This document shows positions 1 to 8,535 of a DNA stretch of 64,000 nt, piece by piece; the stretch's first letter is position 1, and each line of letters starts with the position of its first letter. Below the pieces are notes generated by a model that saw nothing but the letters and a program-made list of their open reading frames with translations, was not told where the DNA came from and did not search any database. Both the position numbers and the translations under genes were made by a program. The stretch is from contig CAJBLH010000027.1 of NCBI GenBank assembly GCA_903953895.1, positions 26,588 through 90,587 of the forward strand, given 5' to 3'. The DNA comes from an uncultured Desulfobacteraceae bacterium (GTDB lineage: Bacteria > Desulfobacterota > Desulfobacteria > Desulfobacterales > Desulfatirhabdiaceae).

Positions 1-2115
1 GTCGACTGGAAGGCATTCGAGATGGATTCCATACCGGAAGGCGCCATCGTGGTTGTGCCGCAGGCTGTTGCCGTGAAGCTGCCTGATTCTTCCGTCAAAT
101 CGATTCAGTCATATGTCCGAAAGGGCGGCAGGTTGATTCTGGATGGACCCAGTCCCCTGAGCCAGAGTGTGGGGGTTCAGAAACAGAAGCGATCGATCAA
201 GGTTCGGTCTGTGGAAGAGATGCTGTACGGTGCTCAGGAAGTTATATGGAATCCATCGGCCACCGTGCCGCGCTTTACCATTTCGAAAACGCTTGCGGTC
301 TACGTCCGGGACGAGGAAAGCGAACTCCCTTTAGCGGTTCTGGGTGGGTTTTATGAAGGTCGGTTTCTGTATCTGGGGGTGCGGTTCGATCCGATCAGCA
401 AGCTTGGGTTTACCCGCTATCCCTATCTTGTTCATTACCTTCGAGAGGGCTTTAAGCTGAACCTGCCGGCTCAGCGCAAACAGCTTGAGCTGTATTTCGA
501 TCCGGCGCTTGCCAAGCGGCAGGGGGCCGAGGACAAACTCGCCGAACAGTGGAGTCGAATGGGGGTTCGCGCTATTTATGCAGCCGCTTACCAGTTCTGG
601 CCGAAATGGTCTTATAACTATCAGCATCTGGTTGATGTCTGTCACAGAAACGGTATTCTGGTCTATGCATGGTTTGAGTTCCCGCATGTCAGCATGAAAT
701 TCTGGGAAGATCATCCGGAGTGGCGGGCCAAAACAGCCACGAATGAAGACGGTCATGTGGGCTGGAGACATCACATGGATCTGGATATTCCCGAATGCCG
801 GGCGACTGTCTTTGATTTTGCCGTCGCTTTTCTGCAAAAATACGACTGGGATGGTGTCAATATCGCTGAACTCAATTATGACACCGCCAACGGGCCCGAA
901 ACCCCCAAATCCTATCTGCCCATGGGATCGACGACCCGGTCGGCGTTTCTTGCCCAGCATCATTTTGACCCGATTTTGCTCTTTTCGCCAGCATCGCCGT
1001 ATTACTGGCAACGCAACCGAACGGCTTTGAAAAAATTTGAAACGTTTCGCTCACAGCGGGTCCAGGCATGGCATCAGGAATTGCTGGAGAAGATTACACC
1101 GGTTGCCAAGGCCCGCGATATGGAAGTTATCGTGACTATGCTCGACAGTCTTCATTCGAAAACCTTGAACCGGGATACCGGTGTGGACTCCCGCCTGATT
1201 CTTGCGCTCATGGATCGCTTCCCGTTTACGCTTCAGGTGGAAGATCCTTCCCACTTCTGGGCGGATGCACCGGACCGGTATCAAAAGTTTGCGGAGACGT
1301 ATCTGAAATTGGTCAAGGATCGTAATCGCCTGATGTTTGACATCAATGTCGTTCCCGACCGCAATATAGAAAAATCGCATTCTCCCTCTCAGACGGCAGT
1401 GGGGATCGAGCTGGCCCAGACCGTGATTGCCGCCAGACAGGCATCCGGAAGGGTTGCCGTTTACAGTGAAGGAACCATGCCCTATCCGGATATCGAGGCG
1501 ATTTCCCGGGTGCTGGCCAACGATACCGTTGTGGAAAACCTCTCGAATTCCTGGACCGTGGAATCGAAAGACGCTGTTATCCTGAGCGCACCCGGCCTCT
1601 GGCGGGATTATCAGATCAACGGCAAAATTTGGCCCGGCTGGGGAGATAACGCCATCTACATGCCTGCAGGAAAACATTTGATTTCACCGTTAGACCGCAA
1701 GTATAAGCTGATGGATACGTCCGCTCTGGATATCCGTATGCTCCGTTTTTCCGGAGACATGGATTCGCTGACGCCCACTCTGGATGGATTTGAATTTACC
1801 TACGATTCCACGCTGCGGACGATTGCACTCCTGAACCGGGAGCCGCATGAGATTCAGATTGACGGCAGAAAAACCGATGGGCGTTCCATGGGGTTTGCCG
1901 GCAACTGGATCGTTTTGCTTCCAAGCGGCAAGCACCGGGTGGAAATCATTGCCGACAGCACGGCATCGACGATCGTCAATACTACCAGCCTTTACAGCGC
2001 AACAGCGATCGTCATTTTTGGAACCGTAGCCTGCGGCCTGCTGGGATTGCTGTATATGGCCATCTTGGTACGCCGTACTTTCGCAGGCGCCGTTCGTCGC
2101 AGCACGCATTTATAA
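1..2115 (+). CDS. Membrane-anchored TIM-barrel glycoside-hydrolase-like protein (5' end outside window)
   Basis: Frame is open from base 1 (VDWKAFEM...), so the ATG at 22 is probably internal. TIM-barrel-like segments (GVRAIYAAAYQFWPKW, WDGVNIAELNYD) and one C-terminal TM segment. Next to a processive-type GT2. Confidence 0.6.
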   Translation, partial: VDWKAFEMDSIPEGAIVVVPQAVAVKLPDSSVKSIQSYVRKGGRLILDGPSPLSQSVGVQKQKRSIKVRSVEEMLYGAQEVIWNPSATVPRFTISKTLAVYVRDEESELPLAVLGGFYEGRFLYLGVRFDPISKLGFTRYPYLVHYLREGFKLNLPAQRKQLELYFDPALAKRQGAEDKLAEQWSRMGVRAIYAAAYQFWPKWSYNYQHLVDVCHRNGILVYAWFEFPHVSMKFWEDHPEWRAKTATNEDGHVGWRHHMDLDIPECRATVFDFAVAFLQKYDWDGVNIAELNYDTANGPETPKSYLPMGSTTRSAFLAQHHFDPILLFSPASPYYWQRNRTALKKFETFRSQRVQAWHQELLEKITPVAKARDMEVIVTMLDSLHSKTLNRDTGVDSRLILALMDRFPFTLQVEDPSHFWADAPDRYQKFAETYLKLVKDRNRLMFDINVVPDRNIEKSHSPSQTAVGIELAQTVIAARQASGRVAVYSEGTMPYPDIEAISRVLANDTVVENLSNSWTVESKDAVILSAPGLWRDYQINGKIWPGWGDNAIYMPAGKHLISPLDRKYKLMDTSALDIRMLRFSGDMDSLTPTLDGFEFTYDSTLRTIALLNREPHEIQIDGRKTDGRSMGFAGNWIVLLPSGKHRVEIIADSTASTIVNTTSLYSATAIVIFGTVACGLLGLLYMAILVRRTFAGAVRRSTHL

Positions 2116-2154
2116 GAGATTTTTTTCAATGGTGGGAGTTTAATAGGATCGTTC

Positions 2155-3441
2155 ATGTTTTCGCATCTGGTTTTGAATTACACATTCGTTTTTAGTGTCG
2201 TCGTCATCTGGTTCATGCTGGGGTATCAGTTTATCCTCTTCATGCTGGGGTATCTATATGGATTTCGGGCACAGCGCAGACGCCAGGAAATCGAGCAAGC
2301 CTGCCCGGAGCTTCCGGAAATTTCCATCATGATTCCTGCTCACAATGAGGGGATGGTGATTGCCAAGACGCTGGATGCGCTGCTGAATCTCCATTATCCA
2401 CTGGAAAAAATTGAATTTCTGGTCATCAACGACGGCAGTACAGATGATACGGCAAGTATTGTCGAAACCATCGCTGCCCGGGACGCCAGGGTGCGGCTCT
2501 TCAATGTTCCTGAGGCATTGGCTGCGCGGGGCAAGTCGGCGGCGTTGAATCAAGGGCTTAAACTCTGCCGTTATAACATCATCGGAATTTTCGATGCCGA
2601 TAATACGCCCGAGCCGGATTCGATCATTCACCTTGCCCGCCAGCTCGTTGCCGATGAACGATTGGGTGCTGTGGTCGGTAAATTTCGCTGTATCAACAAG
2701 AAGAAAAATCTTCTGACCCGTTTCATCAATATTGAGGGACTGGCCTTTCAGTGGATTATCCAGGCCGGCAGGTGGAATCTCTTCCAGATGGCGACCCTTC
2801 CAGGCACCAATTATCTGATGCGGCGGACGCTGATCGAGGCGCTGGGAGGGTGGGATACGAAAGCGCTGACCGAAGACTCGGAACTCTCCATTCGTATCTA
2901 CGAGGCCGGGTATCTGATCAAGTTCGTTCCCTATGCCGTCACCTGGGAGCAGGAGCCCGAGACCCTGCGGGTCTGGTTCAAACAGCGGGTCCGGTGGGCG
3001 AGGGGGAACAATTACGTACTTGAAAAGCACATCGGCCGGATATTTAAAATCAGACCACGGATTGTGGGGATGGAGCTTTTTTATACCATGGCTGTGTACT
3101 ATCTTTTTTTTCTGGCGATCCTGCTCTCGGACCTGCTTTTTTTTCTGGCGGTTAGTGGCTGGATTTCAATTCCGGTTCCGGGCCCGTATCAGGAGGTGTG
3201 GTATTTTGCATTTGGCCTCTTTACGCTGGAGCTGATCATCGCTTTGTCACGCGAGCGGGAAGATACGCCGGTCAATATCGTACTTATCATCCTGTCTTAT
3301 TTTACTTACTGCCAGCTCTGGATCGCAGTTGTGCTGAAAGGTGTTTACGATGATTTTGTTTTGCGGCGCGAGCATAAATGGGATAAAACTCAGCGGTTCG
3401 AGGTCGACCTCCAGGAATGTGAACAGTTGATTAAAGGATAG
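2155..3441 (+). CDS. Family 2 glycosyltransferase, membrane-bound processive type (BcsA/PgaC-like)
   Basis: ISIMIPAHNEG, VINDGSTDDT, TEDSELSIR, QQRVRWARG-like (KQRVRWARGN) motifs plus several TM segments. Confidence 0.85.
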   Translation: MFSHLVLNYTFVFSVVVIWFMLGYQFILFMLGYLYGFRAQRRRQEIEQACPELPEISIMIPAHNEGMVIAKTLDALLNLHYPLEKIEFLVINDGSTDDTASIVETIAARDARVRLFNVPEALAARGKSAALNQGLKLCRYNIIGIFDADNTPEPDSIIHLARQLVADERLGAVVGKFRCINKKKNLLTRFINIEGLAFQWIIQAGRWNLFQMATLPGTNYLMRRTLIEALGGWDTKALTEDSELSIRIYEAGYLIKFVPYAVTWEQEPETLRVWFKQRVRWARGNNYVLEKHIGRIFKIRPRIVGMELFYTMAVYYLFFLAILLSDLLFFLAVSGWISIPVPGPYQEVWYFAFGLFTLELIIALSREREDTPVNIVLIILSYFTYCQLWIAVVLKGVYDDFVLRREHKWDKTQRFEVDLQECEQLIKG

Positions 3442-3480
3442 CCTTTTCCAAGATACTTACCATTCTCTTAAGGATATCAT

Positions 3481-4347
3481 ATGGAAGAACATCCGATTTT
3501 AGAAAAAACACAGAGTGAAAAAAAATTTTATATTTTAGGGGATGCGCGGGTACTGAATACCAAAGCACCTGCAATTTTTTCTTCAATCATGAAAAAAGCC
3601 GATATAAAGGGCAGTTATGAGCCTTTCGTGATCACTCCCGGAAAGCTGGGCGATGCGGTAAAAGAAATCAGACTGATGAATGTTGCCGGGGCCAACGTTA
3701 CCATCCCCTACAAAGAGTCGATCATTCCTTATCTTGACGACCTCTCCGAGGGGGCGACCATTATTGGATCCATCAACACCATTGTTACGGTTGGTAATAA
3801 ACTCAAAGGGTATAATACGAATGCCATCGGCTTTATGGACTCCCTCAAGGACGCCGGATTGGATGTTGCCGGCAAGTCCGTCCTCGTATTCGGAACCGGT
3901 GGTGCGGCCAGAGCCGTTGTATTCATCCTCAACTGGGTTCGTGCCAATCCGATTCTGATTACCGGCCGAAGCCAGGGTAAGATCAATGCCATCACCAAAC
4001 AGATCGGCGGTCAGTCTATATCCCTGAGCACGCTTCCGGATAGCCCCCTTCCGGTCAATCTTGTGGTCAATGCCACATCGGTATCCAGTCCAGGTGAGTC
4101 TCCGGAATTGGCCGCACTGGTGCAGCAGCTCCAATTGCCAAATTGTGAGATGGTGATCGATCTGAATTACGGTCGTTCCCGTAATTTCTGGCAGGACATG
4201 GCGCAAAGCAAAGGCATTCCGTTTATGGACGGCCTGTCTTCCCTTGCCAATCAGGCCAAACGCACATTTGCCCTGTGGACGGGGATAGATATCAATCATG
4301 AAGATGTGTTAGCAGCCATTCAGGATGCCTCGACAGCCGCCGACTAG
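3481..4347 (+). CDS. aroE: Shikimate dehydrogenase
   Basis: GANVTIPYKE, SINTIV, GYNTNAIGF, GTGGAARAV and NATSV motifs. Confidence 0.9.
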   Translation: MEEHPILEKTQSEKKFYILGDARVLNTKAPAIFSSIMKKADIKGSYEPFVITPGKLGDAVKEIRLMNVAGANVTIPYKESIIPYLDDLSEGATIIGSINTIVTVGNKLKGYNTNAIGFMDSLKDAGLDVAGKSVLVFGTGGAARAVVFILNWVRANPILITGRSQGKINAITKQIGGQSISLSTLPDSPLPVNLVVNATSVSSPGESPELAALVQQLQLPNCEMVIDLNYGRSRNFWQDMAQSKGIPFMDGLSSLANQAKRTFALWTGIDINHEDVLAAIQDASTAAD

Positions 4348-4393
4348 CTCTTTCATCATCATCCACATCGATTCATTAAAAAGCAATGGCGCA

Positions 4394-4651
4394 TCATCGA
4401 TCCGCTTTGTGGTCGATAGGGTTGTATGCGGGAGCTGCTTTTTTCCAACCAAGCGGACAGTTCATAACATCAGGATAGTAACCCCTTGGGCTTCTGCAAT
4501 AGTATCGATAGCTGGGATCGCCTACAGTCATTTGCAGCGCCGGTGTTTTCGGTATGAGGGGCCGTGCGACTTCAACGGTTCTATAGTAGGTCCGTTGGTA
4601 AGTCCTGGGAGGAGATTCGTAAAAAAGAGGGAGGGGATAGATTTTTTTCGG
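4394..4651 (-). pseudogene. C-terminal fragment of a small exported-type protein with a YYC-x-GYYPDV-x-CP-x-GW motif
   Basis: Manual reverse-strand translation: ...FYESPPRTYQRTYYRTVEVARPLIPKTPALQMTVGDPSYRYYCRSPRGYYPDVMNCPLGWKKAAPAYNPIDHKADR*. No start codon before the in-frame stop at 4652-4654. Confidence 0.45.
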
Positions 4652-4692
4652 TCATCCCCGACCGATAACGCACCCAAAATCATTATCTGCAA
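4630..4692. repeat. Hairpin-containing dispersed repeat, copy 1
   Basis: AGGGAGGGGATAGATTTTTTTCGGTCATCCCCGACCGATAACGCA...; related to 63635-63696. Confidence 0.6.
4632..4660 (-). terminator. Possible rho-independent terminator of the thioesterase gene
   Basis: On the minus strand GGGGATGACCGAAAAAAATCTATCCCC is followed by TCCCTCTTTTTT, downstream of the 4695 stop. Confidence 0.45.
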
Positions 4693-4694
4693 AG

Positions 4695-5099
4695 CTATAG
4701 ATATTCACTCAGTTTCTGTTTTAGTTCTATGGGAACCGCGATGGACTTGTTTTCCTCATAATCGAAACAGACCTGAACGGATTCGCCTGTTGCAAATGTT
4801 GCGGATTCATCTGTCTGGTCCGCCAGACGATAGGCCAGTACAAAACTCTTGTTCCCAATTTCCTTTACCCACATCTCCAGGGAGACCAGGCTGTTCAGTT
4901 TGATGGGGCTGATAAAGTCGCAACCAATGTTAGCCAGAATAAATGGAAAAAGTGAGAAACCCGATCCTCTTGATATTTTCAGAAAAAAAACCTTTCTTCC
5001 TTCTTCAAAATATGTGAAGAATACCGCGTTGTTGACATGTCCCATGCTGTCAATATCTCTAAATCTTACTTGAATTTGGGTCTTGAATATGTTTTTCAC
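4695..5099 (-). CDS. Acyl-CoA thioesterase, 4HBT/YbgC-FadM-like
   Basis: IQVRFRDIDSMGHVNNAVFFTYFEEGR hot-dog thioesterase signature. Confidence 0.85.
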   Translation of the reverse strand: MKNIFKTQIQVRFRDIDSMGHVNNAVFFTYFEEGRKVFFLKISRGSGFSLFPFILANIGCDFISPIKLNSLVSLEMWVKEIGNKSFVLAYRLADQTDESATFATGESVQVCFDYEENKSIAVPIELKQKLSEYL

Positions 5100-5273
5100 G
5101 CTATCTTTCCCTCAAATTACTTGCACTATTTTCAGATGCGGCATTCATTTCTTCCATTGAAATAAGCCGTTGAAAATGGAATACAAGATTGATTAAATGA
5201 TGTTTTTATAATAAAGTACCCAACAAAGAAGTCAATGAGTCTATATCAATATAATTATAGGAAATATTAGCAC

Positions 5274-6119
5274 ATGTCAATTACTCTAGATGATAATGCA
5301 GTTGATGTCTTCAAATTGTATGATGAGCTGGCCGTCGCTTATGCTAAAGATATCGATGGCTACAAATCGATCCTTAAGGCAATCGAGGTGATGATCGTTC
5401 AGAAAGAAGAGGTGCTGGACGCCCTTAAAAATCAAACACTCGATTTGATTAAAAGTTCACTGTCAGCCCCTGCTGTTTCGCCTTCCATGGAGGCCCCTTC
5501 TCCGCAATCGGTAAAGAAATTCAATTATGCGGGTGTAGATGAAAACGATCTGGCGCCGGAGAATGTCGTTTCCGGCCTGCCGGATGCTGTTCCAGACAAG
5601 GAAATGCCTCCGAAATCTGAACGCACACGTCAAAAGAAAACATCCCAGCAGGCAAAGAGAAAGATAGTGCGGTCCGAAAAGCCTAAAAAGCAGCCCCTTC
5701 AATCCAAAAGCACAGCAGAGAAAAGCTGGAACGATCGACTGCCGCCGAAAGCTTCAAAAAGACAGATTTCCAGGGCTGAATCAACCGGCGACGACTCTGA
5801 TATTAAATGTCTCTATCACCCTGAAATTGCGGCAGTCGACCACGGACGACAATTGTGTTCTTCCTGTAAATGGAAACTCATCAACAGCGGTCTGTTGAAT
5901 TTTCATAAAGAGCCCGAGGTGATTGCATTTTTGAAGGGTGAAATAACCAAATTTCCGAATTTGGGGCAGTCCATGTGCCCCATTCATCCCGAGGTTCCGT
6001 CATACAACAGGAAAACGGCATTATGTAAAGTTTGCCAAAAGAAAGCCAACGGAATCGGGATTCAGAATCGGCAATTAAATGAAGAAGAGCTTAATCTATT
6101 GCGGAATCCTTCTTTGTAG
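5274..6119 (+). CDS. Hypothetical protein with tandem C-terminal CxxHPE..LCxxC putative zinc-binding modules
   Basis: CLYHPEIAAVDHGRQLCSSCK and CPIHPEVPSYNRKTALCKVCQ at the C-terminus; basic, low-complexity middle. Confidence 0.65.
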   Translation: MSITLDDNAVDVFKLYDELAVAYAKDIDGYKSILKAIEVMIVQKEEVLDALKNQTLDLIKSSLSAPAVSPSMEAPSPQSVKKFNYAGVDENDLAPENVVSGLPDAVPDKEMPPKSERTRQKKTSQQAKRKIVRSEKPKKQPLQSKSTAEKSWNDRLPPKASKRQISRAESTGDDSDIKCLYHPEIAAVDHGRQLCSSCKWKLINSGLLNFHKEPEVIAFLKGEITKFPNLGQSMCPIHPEVPSYNRKTALCKVCQKKANGIGIQNRQLNEEELNLLRNPSL

Positions 6120-6219
6120 GCATCTTTTTGATTTTCTAAATCCGACTGTAAACGACTATACTTGGAATGCTACGTCAATCAACTGAGAACATTGCCCGTC
6201 ATTCATGATTTGAATCGGC

Positions 6220-6870
6220 ATGGAGAATGATGACATGATCGAAGATAGCGTCTATCAGAATTATTTTACAGCCCTTCTTGCAGGCAGTCGTTCGGCATGT
6301 CATGACATCGTTCAGAAACTGCTTGATGCGGATACCGAGATCAGAGAGATTTATGAAAAACTGTTTCAACAAAGTATGTATAAGGTTGGCGAGCTGTGGG
6401 AAAACAATCTTATCACCGTTGCCGGGGAGCATTTGGCGACATCCATCACGGAAGGCGTGTTAAACCTGGTCTATCCACATCTCTTTGCGATCAAACGTGT
6501 CGGGAAAAAAGCCGTCGTGTCATGCAGCGCCAATGAATTTCACCAGATCGGCGGTAAAATGGTTGCGGATATTTTTGAGCTTAACGGCTGGGACGGTTAT
6601 TTCCTTGGCGCCAACACCCCATCGGAAGAACTGATGCGATATATCCATGAAGTTAATCCGGATATTTTGGCGTTATCTCTTAGCTTATTGTCGAATATCG
6701 ACAACTTGATCCGTTGTATCGAAATCGTAAAAAGCGATTTTCCAAACCTGAATTTGCTGGTCGGCGGTCAAGCTTTCAGGTGGGGCGGTATCGACATGAT
6801 CAAGTGTTTTTCCGGAGTCAAATATGTATCCTCCCTCGATAGGCTTGAAAAGTTTATCAAGGAAGTCTGA
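6220..6870 (+). CDS. Stand-alone cobalamin (B12)-binding sensor protein, CarH-like sensory module without a DNA-binding domain
   Basis: WENNLITVAGEH matches Wx9EH; EFHQIG matches the (D/E)xHxxG cobalamin ligand motif; helical-bundle N-terminus followed by a Rossmann-like B12 domain (LLVGGQAF). Confidence 0.8.
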   Translation: MENDDMIEDSVYQNYFTALLAGSRSACHDIVQKLLDADTEIREIYEKLFQQSMYKVGELWENNLITVAGEHLATSITEGVLNLVYPHLFAIKRVGKKAVVSCSANEFHQIGGKMVADIFELNGWDGYFLGANTPSEELMRYIHEVNPDILALSLSLLSNIDNLIRCIEIVKSDFPNLNLLVGGQAFRWGGIDMIKCFSGVKYVSSLDRLEKFIKEV

Positions 6871-6871
6871 A

Positions 6872-7825
6872 ATGCTCACGGACCAACACATTCATAGCGA
6901 AATTTTTACATATTTCACAAAACATGCACCGGTTTTATTTTTTGTTCTTTCAGAACAAGGTGTGATCAGCGATACGAATGACTATGCCGACCATATTGTC
7001 GGTTATCCGATGACCGGAAAAATTTTCCAGGAAATCATCGTTGATTTTACGGGTAATTTCGATTTATCCGCTTTAATAATCGAACCGTCGCGTGAGCAAT
7101 TGATCAATATTGGTACTGCGTCCAGGTTGCCGCAGAGTTATTATTTCATTTTCAAAAAGCTGACCGATTGCATTCTGGCTTTCGGTCGTCAGGACATTGA
7201 AGAAATCGGCAGCATGCGCAAAGAAATTCTGTCCTTGAATCATGAATTGAATAATTTCATGCGCGAGCTTCACAAAAAAAATGCCATACTGAATCAGGTG
7301 AATGAAGATCTGCAGGCCGCCAATCAAAAGATCGAAGAACTGGCCAGAACGGATTCTTTAACGCAATTGGCCAACAGACGCTATTTCGACGAGCGAATCA
7401 GGGAAATGGCGCCTTTATCCATTCGAAAATTCCAGCCTCTTTCAGTTGTTATGACTGATATCGATAAATTTAAACAAGTCAATGATACGTTCGGGCATTT
7501 TATGGGTGATCGTGTTCTGGTCGGATATGCGGATTTGATGAAAAAACATACCAGAGCCGAAGACATTGTCGCGCGCTATGGCGGGGAAGAATTCATTATT
7601 TTGCTTCAACAGACTGATGCCAGCCATGCTTATTTAGTAGCCGAACGCGTCAGAAAAGCGTTGACGGAGGTGAATTTGCTCAATAACGCGTATGTCGTAA
7701 CAGCCAGTTTCGGCATCAGCCAGTTGAAAACAGGTGAAAGTGTTGAGACGTTTATCAACCGTGCAGACATCGCATTGTATCGGGCGAAACAATCCGGGCG
7801 GAACCGGTCCATTCTGGCTGAATGA
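6872..7825 (+). CDS. Diguanylate cyclase with N-terminal PAS-like sensor and coiled coil
   Basis: GGEEF active site (ARYGGEEFIILL), I-site RAED five residues upstream, DIDKFKQVNDTFGH. ATG lies just after the stop of the B12-binding gene. Confidence 0.9.
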   Translation: MLTDQHIHSEIFTYFTKHAPVLFFVLSEQGVISDTNDYADHIVGYPMTGKIFQEIIVDFTGNFDLSALIIEPSREQLINIGTASRLPQSYYFIFKKLTDCILAFGRQDIEEIGSMRKEILSLNHELNNFMRELHKKNAILNQVNEDLQAANQKIEELARTDSLTQLANRRYFDERIREMAPLSIRKFQPLSVVMTDIDKFKQVNDTFGHFMGDRVLVGYADLMKKHTRAEDIVARYGGEEFIILLQQTDASHAYLVAERVRKALTEVNLLNNAYVVTASFGISQLKTGESVETFINRADIALYRAKQSGRNRSILAE

Positions 7826-7884
7826 AGCGTGTTTTGAACTTCTGATAGCCGGCGCCATCAGGCTGGCAACATCGGCGTGGTAGT

Positions 7885-8531
7885 AGTCTGCGGCTTTTCT
7901 GGGTGCCGATCCTCAAGCAGTACAAGGAATTGGAGCTGGGCCCGGACGTCCTCTCTCCCCTGGAAATGGGATACATCTACGAGGAGATTCTCAGGCGATT
8001 TTCGGCACAAAGCGGCGAAGAGGCCGGTGAACACTTTCGCGGGCTTGATGCATCAGTTCAACTGGCTGATTCTGGTGAACCGACGCTGGGTATGATTCCA
8101 TCACACTGGCACAAGACAAAACTCCGTTATGAGATTTCAATCCACAGCGGCGGCGAAATGAAACTCCGGCCGGGCAGAAGAGGCAAAAAAGGGGATGGCC
8201 TGCCACCCCGGAAATTTTCGGTACAGGACATGATCGACCAGATCCGCACAGCATTCGAAATCAGCGACGATGAGGCGCTTTACATCCGGCAGGTTACAGA
8301 ACAAAAGGTCGCCGATCCGGTCATTCGCAGCACGGTGCAGGCCCACCATGAGGATGTGATCTATCTCGAAGGCGCTTACCGCGGGCCAGGTTGAACGGGG
8401 AAATCCGTGTCATCTACAACGATCTGGCTCGCTACGAAGAGCTGGCCCATCCCAAATACACCGACACGGGCGGCATTTTCGATATCATGGCCGTGACCGT
8501 GATCCGGACCCATTTGATGGAGGCGGCATAA
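7885..8531 (+). pseudogene. Collapsed remnant of a type I restriction-modification locus (hsdM, hsdS and hsdR-like fragments)
   Basis: LSPLEMGYIYEEILRRFSAQSGEEAGEHF resembles HsdM; DSGEPTLGMIPSHWHKTKLRY resembles the HsdS N-terminus; FEISDDEALYIRQVTEQKVADP...DTGGIFDIMAVTVIRTHLMEAA resembles the C-terminal part of a type I R-M-associated subunit, with a frameshift near 8390. Confidence 0.65.
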
Positions 8532-8535
8532 CGCT

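Noticed and set aside
331-1011. Long minus-strand ORFs antisense to the first gene, and similar shadow ORFs across recBCD, uvrA and alaS
   Set aside because: Typical GC-driven antisense frames opposite genes with clear family motifs.
4325-4903. Plus-strand 192-aa ORF after aroE
   Set aside because: Overlaps the recognisable thioesterase and the YYC-motif fragment on the opposite strand; composition is not protein-like.
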